Shown: piece by piece, positions 1 to 5,914 of the stretch
Position numbering within the stretch: the first letter of the stretch is position 1
How the letters are laid out: every line of letters begins with the position of its first letter
Source: Deltaproteobacteria bacterium
GTDB taxonomy: Bacteria > Desulfobacterota > DSM-4660 > Desulfatiglandales > HGW-15
Length of the DNA stretch: 7,173 nt
Direction: 5' to 3'
Assembly: GCA_019308525.1 (NCBI GenBank)
Contig: JAFDIC010000203.1
Location: forward strand, 1 to 7,173
Position numbers and translations under genes: made by a program
The notes under the pieces: model-generated
What the model was told of the DNA's origin: nothing
Database searches by the model: none
Seen by the model: only the letters and a program-made list of their open reading frames with translations

Positions 1-230
1 ATTTGTTTCCAGCCGGGCAATACTCGGGTTTTTTGGTGGTTTTGGCTCACAGAAGACTCTTGGCTTTCAGTGGCCAACACAGAGGCCTCGATCAAAAGAC
101 ATATACTTTTACTTTTTCCTTTTACATAAGGTCGTTCACACTTTTCCGCTAACCTGAATCTTGTGCTTGGTTCATCACCCAAATACATAAATGCCCAAGA
201 ATCACCACCACCAAGAGAGAGGATGACGCC
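1..230. other. Upstream noncoding region, no gene recognised
   Basis: All three forward frames are open from the window edge for about 40 to 50 codons, but none gives a sequence that resembles a protein family, and none has a supported start. The part around 100-130 is rich in A and T with pyrimidine runs on the + strand. It could belong to the promoter region of the following nitroreductase gene, but I see no good sigma-70 or sigma-54 promoter. No intrinsic terminator with a convincing stem and T-run is visible. Confidence 0.5.
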
Positions 231-812
231 ATGGAATTCAAAGACTTGGTCAAGGAGAGGCGGAGTTGTCGCGCCTACGAGGAGCAAGGACTGGGGGAAG
301 ATGACCTGAGTGCCATCTTGGATGCGGGTCGATGGGCGCCGAATCCGCTAAACCTCCAGCCGTGGGAATTTATCGTCATTACTGAGAGGGAGACAAAAAG
401 ACAGATCAAAGGTGTTGCTGAAGAGGCGAAGAAGAAGGTAATTGAAAATGGGGGTCCTGGATGGGTCAACAAATATGATATGGGGTTTCTCGAACAGGCC
501 CCGGTGCTGGTTGCCGTGCTGTATGACCCGAAAAGGTCCGGCCTGGGTGCCTTCTTCGGACAGGAATACGGCGCTTTGCAGGCCGCCTCCGCCTGCATTC
601 AGAACATGATGCTCTGTGCAGCAGATATGGGGTATGGCTCCCTGTGGTTCACCTGGTTCGAACCACAAAGACTGAAAGAGACCCTGAACATACCCGAAGA
701 CAGAGAAATAGCCGGTGTCATACCCATTGGGAGACCCTCAGGTCAATCAAAGCCACCACCCAGAAAGGATACAAGGGTCTATCGAAACAAGTATGGAGAG
801 GAAGGTGCGTAG
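231..812 (+). CDS. Nitroreductase-family flavoprotein (FMN-dependent oxidoreductase)
   Basis: This 193-residue protein fits the nitroreductase superfamily (PF00881), whose members are usually cytoplasmic homodimers that bind FMN and reduce nitro groups, quinones, enones or other substrates with NAD(P)H. The N-terminal FMN-binding motif RRSCRAY is at residues 10-16. The next family hallmark, WAPNPLNLQPWEF, spans residues 35-47 and usually contacts the flavin and dimer partner. The end carries the typical run GVIPIGRPSGQSKPPPRKD. The length is normal for a small family member. The ATG at 231 is preceded by GAGAGG at 217-222, eight bases upstream, which supports this start. The gene is separated from the downstream transporter operon by a repeat-filled gap, so it may be transcribed alone. 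The real substrate cannot be told from sequence. Family assignment is firm; a role in metabolism of the compound imported by the neighbouring transporter is only a guess. Confidence 0.93.
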   Translation: MEFKDLVKERRSCRAYEEQGLGEDDLSAILDAGRWAPNPLNLQPWEFIVITERETKRQIKGVAEEAKKKVIENGGPGWVNKYDMGFLEQAPVLVAVLYDPKRSGLGAFFGQEYGALQAASACIQNMMLCAADMGYGSLWFTWFEPQRLKETLNIPEDREIAGVIPIGRPSGQSKPPPRKDTRVYRNKYGEEGA

Positions 813-848
813 ACATCACTGCCTTATAACTCCTTTTGCCAGGTCAGG

Positions 849-1068
849 TCTGATGGCTTCGTAAAAGGTCCAATTTCTCCGTTGCGCTTCACCCCGTTGT
901 GACTGCGGCATATGCTAAGTACGCCTCTCGCAGATACCGGCGCTGTTTGGCGGTGATCACACGGGATTCGCGTGCTCCCACAAGCGGGACTTCGCAGGCT
1001 CAACTTGAATACTCCTTGAAGCTTTTTTCTTTGCCATCCCTATTTTGGCTTTTTACGACCTCGTCAGA
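849..1068. repeat. Intergenic element with imperfect terminal inverted repeats (REP/MITE-like)
   Basis: The left end (TCTGA at 849-853, then TCGTAAAA at 859-866) is mirrored by the right end (TTTTACGA at 1051-1058, then TCAGA at 1064-1068). Over the outer 18 positions the two ends pair at 14. The element is about 220 bp, has no protein-like reading frame, and fills nearly the whole gap between the nitroreductase and the binding-protein gene. Inside it lie an 8-bp palindrome (GCATATGC, 908-915) and a decayed hairpin GGCATA/TACGCC. From memory, unverified, sequences with this kind of end (GGCTTCGTAAAA... and ...TTTTTACGA) recur between genes in deltaproteobacterial genomes. No clear target-site duplication is visible at the borders. 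It could be a non-autonomous transposon relic or a dispersed palindromic repeat. Confidence 0.6.
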
Positions 1069-1095
1069 TCTATTTCAACCCTTTAACCAATATCC

Positions 1096-1104
1096 AAGGA
1101 GGAG
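1096..1104 (+). promoter_or_regulatory. Strong Shine-Dalgarno that fixes the binding-protein start
   Basis: AAGGAGGAG lies directly before the ATG at 1109 (six bases between AGGAGG and ATG). It decides against the longer reading frame that begins at a GTG at 899: that extension would add 70 residues encoded by the intergenic repeat and would bury the signal peptide inside the protein. Confidence 0.88.
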
Positions 1105-1108
1105 TGAA

Positions 1109-2383
1109 ATGAAGGCTAGAATTTTTGGAGTTTTGGTTTGTTTCCTGGGAGCGGTCCTGTTGTTCCAGCCCGCAAGCCTTGCCCTGGCTCAGAGGCCTAT
1201 CGTGATTGGTGCTCCACTGGCCACTTCGTTTCTCTACGGTTGGGATGCGCAGAGGGCCATGACCCTGGCCATTGAAGAGATAAATGCCAGGGGAGGCGTG
1301 AACGTTGGGGGGACAAAACGTCCCTTCAAACTGGAGGTGATGGATACCAGGGACCTTGAACCGGGTGTTCCTGTGAGCGAGGCCCTGCTGGTGGTAGAGA
1401 AGCTCATACTGGAAAAGCAGGCGGATTTCATAATGGGAGGGCCTGTCAGGTCGGAAGCTGCACTGGCCGCCATGGATATTCTCTCAAAACACAGGAAGAT
1501 CTCCATACTCACTACTGGCGTCTTGACCCCTGCCTACCACAAGAGAGTTGCCAAAGAATATGAAAAGTATAAATATTCCTTCAGGATAACGGGTGAAGCA
1601 GTATGGATGGTGACCGGGGAGATCATTCCCTGTCTCCTTCAGATAGGAGAGAAGTTCAACCTCAACCGGTTGTTCATCATGATACAGGACGTGGCACATG
1701 CCAGGGCCGGGGGCGGGATCATCGCCAAGCTAATGGCCAAAAAGGGATGGACCGTCCTTGGAAAGCCCGAAATCTACCCTACAGGGACCACTGACTTTTC
1801 CATGGGCCTGTTAAAGGCGAGGAGGAAAAAGGCCCAGGTCATCCTGATCTGGATGGATATGCCGGAGACCTCTATCCTTCTCAAACAATGGTACGACATG
1901 AAGATCCCTGCCCTGCCCTTTGGGTCCATCATTGAACCCGCAGAGCAACCCGGGTTCTGGAAGGCCACCGAAGGCAAAGGGGAATACACCCTTGCCAACG
2001 TGGTGAATGCAGGGAATGCTCCGAGCAATGCCACGCCCTGGACCATGAAGTTTGTAGAGGCATACAAGAAGAGATGGAACATAGAACCGGAAGGATACGG
2101 CACCTCCAGTAGTTACATGGCACCTTACGTGCTCAAGGACGCCATTGAGAGGGCGGGTACCCTTGATCCCGATGCCCTGATAAAGGCGCTGGAGAAGACG
2201 GACATGATGGGCGTATATGGCCGCATCAGGTTTGATCCCAGGAGCCACCAGGTGATCCCCAGCCTGGATCCCCAGGAGGGTGTGGTGGGAACCGTGTTCC
2301 AGTGGCAGGCGGGAAAACGCGTGGTGGTCTTTCCGCCGAAGATCGCAATGGGTGAAATAAAGCTGCCGCCCTGGATGGAGTAG
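1109..2383 (+). CDS. Periplasmic substrate-binding protein of a HAAT-family (LivK-like) ABC importer
   Basis: This 424-residue protein is the extracytoplasmic receptor of the importer encoded by the next four genes. It starts with a classic Sec signal peptide: positive MKAR, a hydrophobic core at about residues 5-20, and a probable cleavage after ALA at residue 27, leaving a mature protein starting QRPIVIGAPL. The cysteine at residue 11 lies in the hydrophobic core without a lipobox, so this is a soluble protein rather than a lipoprotein. The mature part matches the type I periplasmic binding fold (Peripla_BP_6/LivK group): the opening IVIGAPL strand, the helix with LAIEEINARGGV, and the later segment TTDFSMGLLKARRKKAQVILI typical of the second lobe. 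It is some 50 residues longer than E. coli LivJ or LivK, as is common in deltaproteobacterial and aromatic-acid-associated members. The start at 1109 is set by a strong ribosome binding site. Being first in the operon fits high expression of the receptor. The ligand is unknown; the downstream CoA ligase points to a carboxylic acid, but an amino acid remains possible. Confidence 0.92.
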   Translation: MKARIFGVLVCFLGAVLLFQPASLALAQRPIVIGAPLATSFLYGWDAQRAMTLAIEEINARGGVNVGGTKRPFKLEVMDTRDLEPGVPVSEALLVVEKLILEKQADFIMGGPVRSEAALAAMDILSKHRKISILTTGVLTPAYHKRVAKEYEKYKYSFRITGEAVWMVTGEIIPCLLQIGEKFNLNRLFIMIQDVAHARAGGGIIAKLMAKKGWTVLGKPEIYPTGTTDFSMGLLKARRKKAQVILIWMDMPETSILLKQWYDMKIPALPFGSIIEPAEQPGFWKATEGKGEYTLANVVNAGNAPSNATPWTMKFVEAYKKRWNIEPEGYGTSSSYMAPYVLKDAIERAGTLDPDALIKALEKTDMMGVYGRIRFDPRSHQVIPSLDPQEGVVGTVFQWQAGKRVVVFPPKIAMGEIKLPPWME

Positions 2384-2396
2384 TGGCCTGTAGCTG

Positions 2397-3263
2397 ATGG
2401 AAGTATTGATTTACGGCCTGTTTAACAGTGTTGCCCTGGCCCTTATGGCCCTGGGATTTGCCCTGGTTTACGGAATAAGCAGGTTGCCCAACTTTGCCCA
2501 TGGCGCACTTTACGTGGTGAGCGGGTTTATCACCTGGAGTTTCCTTCGGGGCCTCGGCCTGAACTACGCCTTGAGCATCATCCTGGCAATGATCACAACC
2601 GGCCTTGTCGGCTCTCTCATTTACCGTCTTATCCTGATAAGGGTCAGGGGCATGGCCATATCAGAGATAATCGCCTCTTACGCCATTGGGCTGGCCATCC
2701 TGGAGGGTTTCAGGTGGGGGGGATTCAGGGGCACATCCTATACCCTGCCACCGTTCATGGAAGGGACGCTGTTCATCGCCGGGGTCCCGATAGATGCGCA
2801 TCGCGTACTGGTTGTGGTCATAGGTGCCGCAGTAGTAGGTCTTCTCTGGCTCTTTACCCACTATACCCGCATCGGTCTGGCCTTGCAAGGCATGGCCCAG
2901 GACGAGAGGGCTGCGTTGATGCTGGGGATTGATTCCGATTTCATGGCCATAGTGGCCATGGCCTTCGGGTCCACCCTGGCAGGCATGAGTGCGGTCCTAC
3001 TGCTGCCCCTGGGGAACATCGTGGTCGAGGCGGGATACAATGTGCTTGTCCTCGCAATTGCCGTATGTATCGTCGGGGGCCTGGGGAGCTGGTTCGGGGC
3101 GGTCTTGGCTGCCTTCATCATAGGTTTTGCCCAGATCTTGACCGTGGTGTACCTTGGATCCCATTTCCAGATGGTGGTCGCCCTCCTAGCCATAATACTG
3201 ACCCTTATCCTGAGACCCTCAGGCCTCTTTGGACGGCAGAAAGAGCTTGAAGAAAGGGTGTGA
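2397..3263 (+). CDS. LivH-type permease of a HAAT-family ABC importer
   Basis: This 288-residue integral membrane protein is one of the two permease subunits forming the channel in the inner membrane (BPD_transp_2, PF02653). It is almost wholly hydrophobic, with about eight membrane segments. Family marks include YGISRLPNFAHGALYVVSG at residues 25-43, the cytoplasmic coupling stretch TRIGLALQGMAQDERAALMLGI at about 157-178, which contacts the ATPases, and CIVGGLGSWFGAVLAA near residue 225. The end, LRPSGLFGR, is typical of LivH proteins. An in-frame TAG at 2391-2393 means the ATG at 2397 is the first possible start. It lies 13 bases after the stop of the binding-protein gene and has no clear Shine-Dalgarno; the nearest GGAG (2377-2380) is 16 bases away, so translation probably depends on coupling to the upstream gene. 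The length is normal. Confidence 0.93.
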   Translation: MEVLIYGLFNSVALALMALGFALVYGISRLPNFAHGALYVVSGFITWSFLRGLGLNYALSIILAMITTGLVGSLIYRLILIRVRGMAISEIIASYAIGLAILEGFRWGGFRGTSYTLPPFMEGTLFIAGVPIDAHRVLVVVIGAAVVGLLWLFTHYTRIGLALQGMAQDERAALMLGIDSDFMAIVAMAFGSTLAGMSAVLLLPLGNIVVEAGYNVLVLAIAVCIVGGLGSWFGAVLAAFIIGFAQILTVVYLGSHFQMVVALLAIILTLILRPSGLFGRQKELEERV

Positions 3264-3266
3264 CAG

Positions 3267-4280
3267 TTGAACGAGGAGCTTAGGCGGAGAGAAAGGCTGG
3301 ATCGAGGTATCAAGGTTCGCACCGAAGGCATCTATTCTCTCATGTCATGGCGGGAGTTGTCCTACCTGACTCTACCCAGGGCAATCCTGATAATCGGGAT
3401 GCTGGTGTTGCCTCTTGTCCTGGGGAGCCAGTACTGGCAAAGGGTGGTCTCCATCGTCTGTATTTACGCCCTCTTGGCCCTCAGCTTTGATTTCCTGGCC
3501 CACTTTGTCGGCCTGGTCTCCCTCGGCGGGGCTTTTTTCATAGGCGCCGGCAGCTATCTGGCTGCCATCCTGAACACATCACTGGGTCTTTCGCCCCTGC
3601 TCACCATCCCCCTGGCAAGCCTGGGGGGAGCAGTCCTCTGCACGTTGCTCCTGCTTCCCTGTCTCCCCCTGAGGGGCGTGTACTTCGCTATCGTGACACT
3701 CATGTATCCCCTCATATTTGCTCGAATAATCGAGGCCTTGAACATCCTCGGCGGAACAGACGGGATAGTAGGAGTAGCCAGTTTTCCGAACCCGTGGGTC
3801 GAGCGATATTTCATGCTCTCCGTGGTCCTGCTGTGCCTTTTTGGAATGAGACGGCTCGTCAACATGGATGTGGGGCTTGTCTTTCGGGGTATCAAGGACA
3901 ACGATCAGGCGGTAAGGGCTTCTGGAATCAGCATAACCTTTTTCAAGGCAGTGGCCGTCTTCATATCGGCATTCATGGGGTGCCTGGCCGGGGCATCCCT
4001 GGCGCACATATACATGTGGGCGGGCATGTCCCAGTTCGCCCTGGATTTTTCCATTCTGCCCATTGCGGCGACCGTCATCGGCGGGAGCGGAACACTGGTC
4101 GGTTCCGTGCTTGGGTGCTTCATCCTGGTGCCCATTTCCGAAGTGTTGAGGGCCTTCGGAACACTGCGCATTGTATTCTATTCTCTCATCCTTGTTGCAT
4201 TTATCGTGTTCAGGAGCGAAGGAATCATGGTATACGGCCAACGGAAGTATCACCAGTTTGAGAGATGGGTCAAGGTGTGA
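3267..4280 (+). CDS. LivM-type permease of a HAAT-family ABC importer
   Basis: This 337-residue protein is the second permease subunit (BPD_transp_2). About 35 mostly charged or polar residues precede the first membrane segment, followed by roughly eight hydrophobic helices. LivM hallmarks are the segment ALLALSFDFLAHFVGLVSLG with FFIGAGSYLAAIL after it, the coupling loop FRGIKDNDQAVRASGI at about residues 204-219, and the C-terminal IAATVIGGSGTLVGSVLGC. The start chosen is TTG at 3267, three bases after the stop of the LivH gene, with AAGGG at 3254-3258 as a plausible ribosome binding site. The alternative ATG at 3342 (residue 26) has no ribosome binding site and would leave a 78-base gap in an otherwise tight operon, though it would give a more usual short N-terminus. 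The family is certain, the exact start less so. Confidence 0.92.
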   Translation: MNEELRRRERLDRGIKVRTEGIYSLMSWRELSYLTLPRAILIIGMLVLPLVLGSQYWQRVVSIVCIYALLALSFDFLAHFVGLVSLGGAFFIGAGSYLAAILNTSLGLSPLLTIPLASLGGAVLCTLLLLPCLPLRGVYFAIVTLMYPLIFARIIEALNILGGTDGIVGVASFPNPWVERYFMLSVVLLCLFGMRRLVNMDVGLVFRGIKDNDQAVRASGISITFFKAVAVFISAFMGCLAGASLAHIYMWAGMSQFALDFSILPIAATVIGGSGTLVGSVLGCFILVPISEVLRAFGTLRIVFYSLILVAFIVFRSEGIMVYGQRKYHQFERWVKV

Positions 4281-4282
4281 AA

Positions 4283-5065
4283 ATGGAACCTATCCTTGAA
4301 GTAAGAGAGGCGACCAAGGCCTTCGGCGGGATCGTGGCCCTGAACAAGGTAAGCTTCGAGGTCAGGGAAGCCGAGATACTCGGGATTATCGGTCCGAATG
4401 GGTCCGGGAAAACGACTCTAATCAACTGCATCACAGGGTTCTTGAAGATGACGAGCGGCAGGGTCCTGTTCAGGGGCAAAGACATAAGCAGGAAGCCGCC
4501 CCATAAGATTGCAGATATGGGTATAACCAGGACATTTCAAATCATGCGCCCCTATTACAGCCTTCCGGCTTACAAGAACCTCGTGGTCCCACTCTTCTCT
4601 CCGCGGGCGAAGAGGAAGGGAGGCTGGAGGGGGGGAGGCAAATTGGGGGACCGCAATACCGTGGGGATTGATATTCTCGAAGAAATAGGCTTTGAGCGGG
4701 ATTCCTTTGTCCCCTATAAGACAGCTTCCAGCCTGCCTACGGGTTACCTGAAGCGCCTGGAGTTGGCGCGCTGCCTCGCCCTCAGGCCGGAGATGATATT
4801 GTGTGATGAAGTCTTCTCCGGGCTGAGCATGAGCGAGATAGCCAGCATGGTCCCCTTGATAGAAAAACTCCAGATGGAAGGAATCACCCTGGTCATGATA
4901 GAACACCGGCTAAGGGAGCTGTTCCAGGTGGCAAGGAGGATCATGGTCCTCAACTTCGGTGAGAAGATCATGGAAGGAACCCCTGAAGAGGTCATGGCGG
5001 ATGATCGGGTCAAGGAGGCCTATTTCGGCTCCCAGGAGGTGGAGGAGGTCATGACCTATGCTTGA
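4283..5065 (+). CDS. LivG-type ATP-binding protein of a HAAT-family ABC importer
   Basis: This 260-residue cytoplasmic ATPase is one of two that power the importer. Seen in order: aromatic A-loop F14, Walker A GPNGSGKT at 37-44, Q-loop Q86 in TRTFQ, signature region at 150-163, Walker B with D175 and catalytic E176, and switch histidine H208 in MIEHRL. The C-terminal LNFGEKIMEGTPEEV is typical of LivG. Two parts are unusual: the signature reads LPTGY (151-155) instead of LSGGQ or the usual LivG LxYGQ, although the following KRLELAR is conserved; and Walker B reads ILCDEVFSGL, where P after DE is replaced by V. A basic, glycine-rich stretch KRKGGWRGGGK at 110-120 lies where LivG proteins have a variable helical insert. 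The start at 4283 was preferred because AAGGTG at 4272-4277 is well placed and it lies two bases after the LivM stop; an in-frame ATG at 4265 would overlap LivM and has no suitably spaced site. Confidence 0.92.
   Translation: MEPILEVREATKAFGGIVALNKVSFEVREAEILGIIGPNGSGKTTLINCITGFLKMTSGRVLFRGKDISRKPPHKIADMGITRTFQIMRPYYSLPAYKNLVVPLFSPRAKRKGGWRGGGKLGDRNTVGIDILEEIGFERDSFVPYKTASSLPTGYLKRLELARCLALRPEMILCDEVFSGLSMSEIASMVPLIEKLQMEGITLVMIEHRLRELFQVARRIMVLNFGEKIMEGTPEEVMADDRVKEAYFGSQEVEEVMTYA
5041..5049 (+). promoter_or_regulatory. Strong Shine-Dalgarno inside the LivG gene for the LivF gene
   Basis: GGAGGAGGT lies in the last codons of the LivG-type gene, eight bases before the ATG at 5058 of the LivF-type gene. 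With the 8-base gene overlap it supports coupled, roughly equal synthesis of the two ATPases and fixes the LivF start. Confidence 0.75.
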
Positions 5066-5804
5066 AGCAGACAGCCTCATGGTCTTTTACGAGAACATGC
5101 TTGCTCTCAACAATGTCAGCATGGGGTGCGGCGAAAACCAGATCGTGGGGGTATTCGGGGCCAACAGCGCGGGCAAGTCCACCCTTATGTACACGCTTTC
5201 CGGTATCATGGAGGATATTCGCAAGAAGGAGGAGATGGTCGGTGGCGAAAGAATCACGGTGCTGGGAAAGATCAGGTATGACGGTCACGACATTACGGGG
5301 CTGAAACCGAGCAAGCGCGCAAAGATGGGCATTATCCTATGCCCTGAGAGACGGAGGATCTTCCCGGAGAGCACGGTTGTTGAAAATCTTCGCATAGGCG
5401 GCTTTCTTGCATCCCCTGCTCAAGCAAGGGAGACAATGGAGTATACCTTCAAGATCTTTCCGGCCCTGGAGAAACTCAAGAAACGAGTCGGGGGATTCCT
5501 CAGCGGCGGGGAGCAACAGATGCTGGCTATCGGAAGGGCCCTTATGGCACAGCCCAGACTGCTGCTGTTGGACGAGCCCTTGCTCGGCTTGAGTCCCTTG
5601 ATCCAGGCCATGCTCATGAGGTCTACCAGGGAGATCAGGGAGGAAAAGATGATCTCCATCATTATCACGGAGCAGTATGCAAGACCTGTAATGCCCATAA
5701 TAGATTACGGCTTCATACTGGAAAACGGTGCAACGGTACTGGAGGGAACCAGGAATGACCTGATGAACAACCCGGATGTACGCTCCGCATACTTCGGGGT
5801 ATGA
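5058..5804 (+). CDS. LivF-type ATP-binding protein of a HAAT-family ABC importer
   Basis: This 248-residue ATPase pairs with the LivG-type subunit. The sequence shows Walker A GANSAGKS at residues 34-41 (LivF proteins usually have GANGAGKT), the Q-loop region LCPERRRIFPESTVVENL at 94-111 with E97 where other ABC ATPases have Gln, a canonical signature LSGGEQQ at 148-154, Walker B LLLLDEP at 168-174 with D172 and catalytic E173, and TEQYA at 204-208 where Q replaces the switch histidine. The E and Q replacements are normal for LivF. Between Walker A and the Q-loop there is an acidic and basic segment (about residues 52-70, IRKKEEMVGGERITVLG) that makes this part about ten residues longer than in standard LivF. 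The gene overlaps the end of the LivG-type gene by eight bases. The signature is intact here and divergent in the partner, so the two composite ATP sites may not be equal. Confidence 0.93.
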   Translation: MLEADSLMVFYENMLALNNVSMGCGENQIVGVFGANSAGKSTLMYTLSGIMEDIRKKEEMVGGERITVLGKIRYDGHDITGLKPSKRAKMGIILCPERRRIFPESTVVENLRIGGFLASPAQARETMEYTFKIFPALEKLKKRVGGFLSGGEQQMLAIGRALMAQPRLLLLDEPLLGLSPLIQAMLMRSTREIREEKMISIIITEQYARPVMPIIDYGFILENGATVLEGTRNDLMNNPDVRSAYFGV

Positions 5805-5878
5805 ACGGGCAAAGATTCCTGGAGAAGGATCCGGAAAACGTCCCCTTGCGAGGGTTCTTGTCGGAGGCAGGGGTGTAA
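5801..5878 (+). other. Short 25-codon reading frame coupled to the LivF stop, doubtful
   Basis: An ATG at 5801 overlaps the stop codon of the LivF-type gene in an ATGA arrangement and opens 25 codons (MNGQRFLEKDPENVPLRGF then LSEAGV) before a TAA at 5876. It is in the same frame as the ligase gene that begins at 5915, with no shift between them. There is no good ribosome binding site, and the peptide resembles nothing I know. It could be a coupling leader, the remnant of a longer ligase N-terminus cut by a nonsense change, or chance. Confidence 0.2.
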
Positions 5879-5883
5879 CTGGG

Positions 5884-5898
5884 GGGAATCGGATTCCC
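5884..5898. promoter_or_regulatory. 15-bp dyad (hairpin or operator-like) before the ligase gene
   Basis: GGGAATC at 5884-5890 and GATTCCC at 5892-5898 are perfect inverted repeats around one central G. As RNA they would give a six-pair stem with a CGG loop; outer CTGG (5879-5882) and CCAG (5896-5899) add partial symmetry. The dyad ends 16 bases before the ligase ATG, where a ribosome binding site would be expected. No T-run follows, so it is not an intrinsic terminator. Regulatory function is inferred only. Confidence 0.35.
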
Positions 5899-5914
5899 AG
5901 CAGCGGCGCAGAAG

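Noticed and set aside
11..47. GC-rich bases followed by a T-run (GCCGGGCAATACTCGGGTTTTTT) as an intrinsic terminator
   Set aside because: The possible stem near the T-run is only three base pairs, so no credible terminator hairpin forms.
161..189. Possible promoter TTGTGC, 17-base spacer, TACATA before the nitroreductase gene
   Set aside because: Spacing is right but each hexamer matches only about half of the consensus, too little to annotate.
813..848. Terminator after the nitroreductase gene
   Set aside because: There is no stem followed by a T-run; only a 4-bp inverted repeat TCAG-GT-CTGA (844-853) lies at the border of the repeat element.
1016..1046. Possible sigma-70 promoter TTGAAG ... 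TATTTT upstream of the importer operon
   Set aside because: The spacer is 19 bases and both hexamers are poor; the motif lies in the conserved part of the repeat, so it is more likely chance.
1811..2248. Long minus-strand reading frame of 145 codons inside the binding-protein gene
   Set aside because: It is antisense to a well supported gene, has no family resemblance and no ribosome binding site; it is a shadow of the coding strand.
3579..4253. Minus-strand reading frame of 224 codons inside the LivM-type gene
   Set aside because: Its translation is rich in His, Asp, Gly and Glu with no domain pattern, as expected from the complement of a hydrophobic membrane-protein gene.
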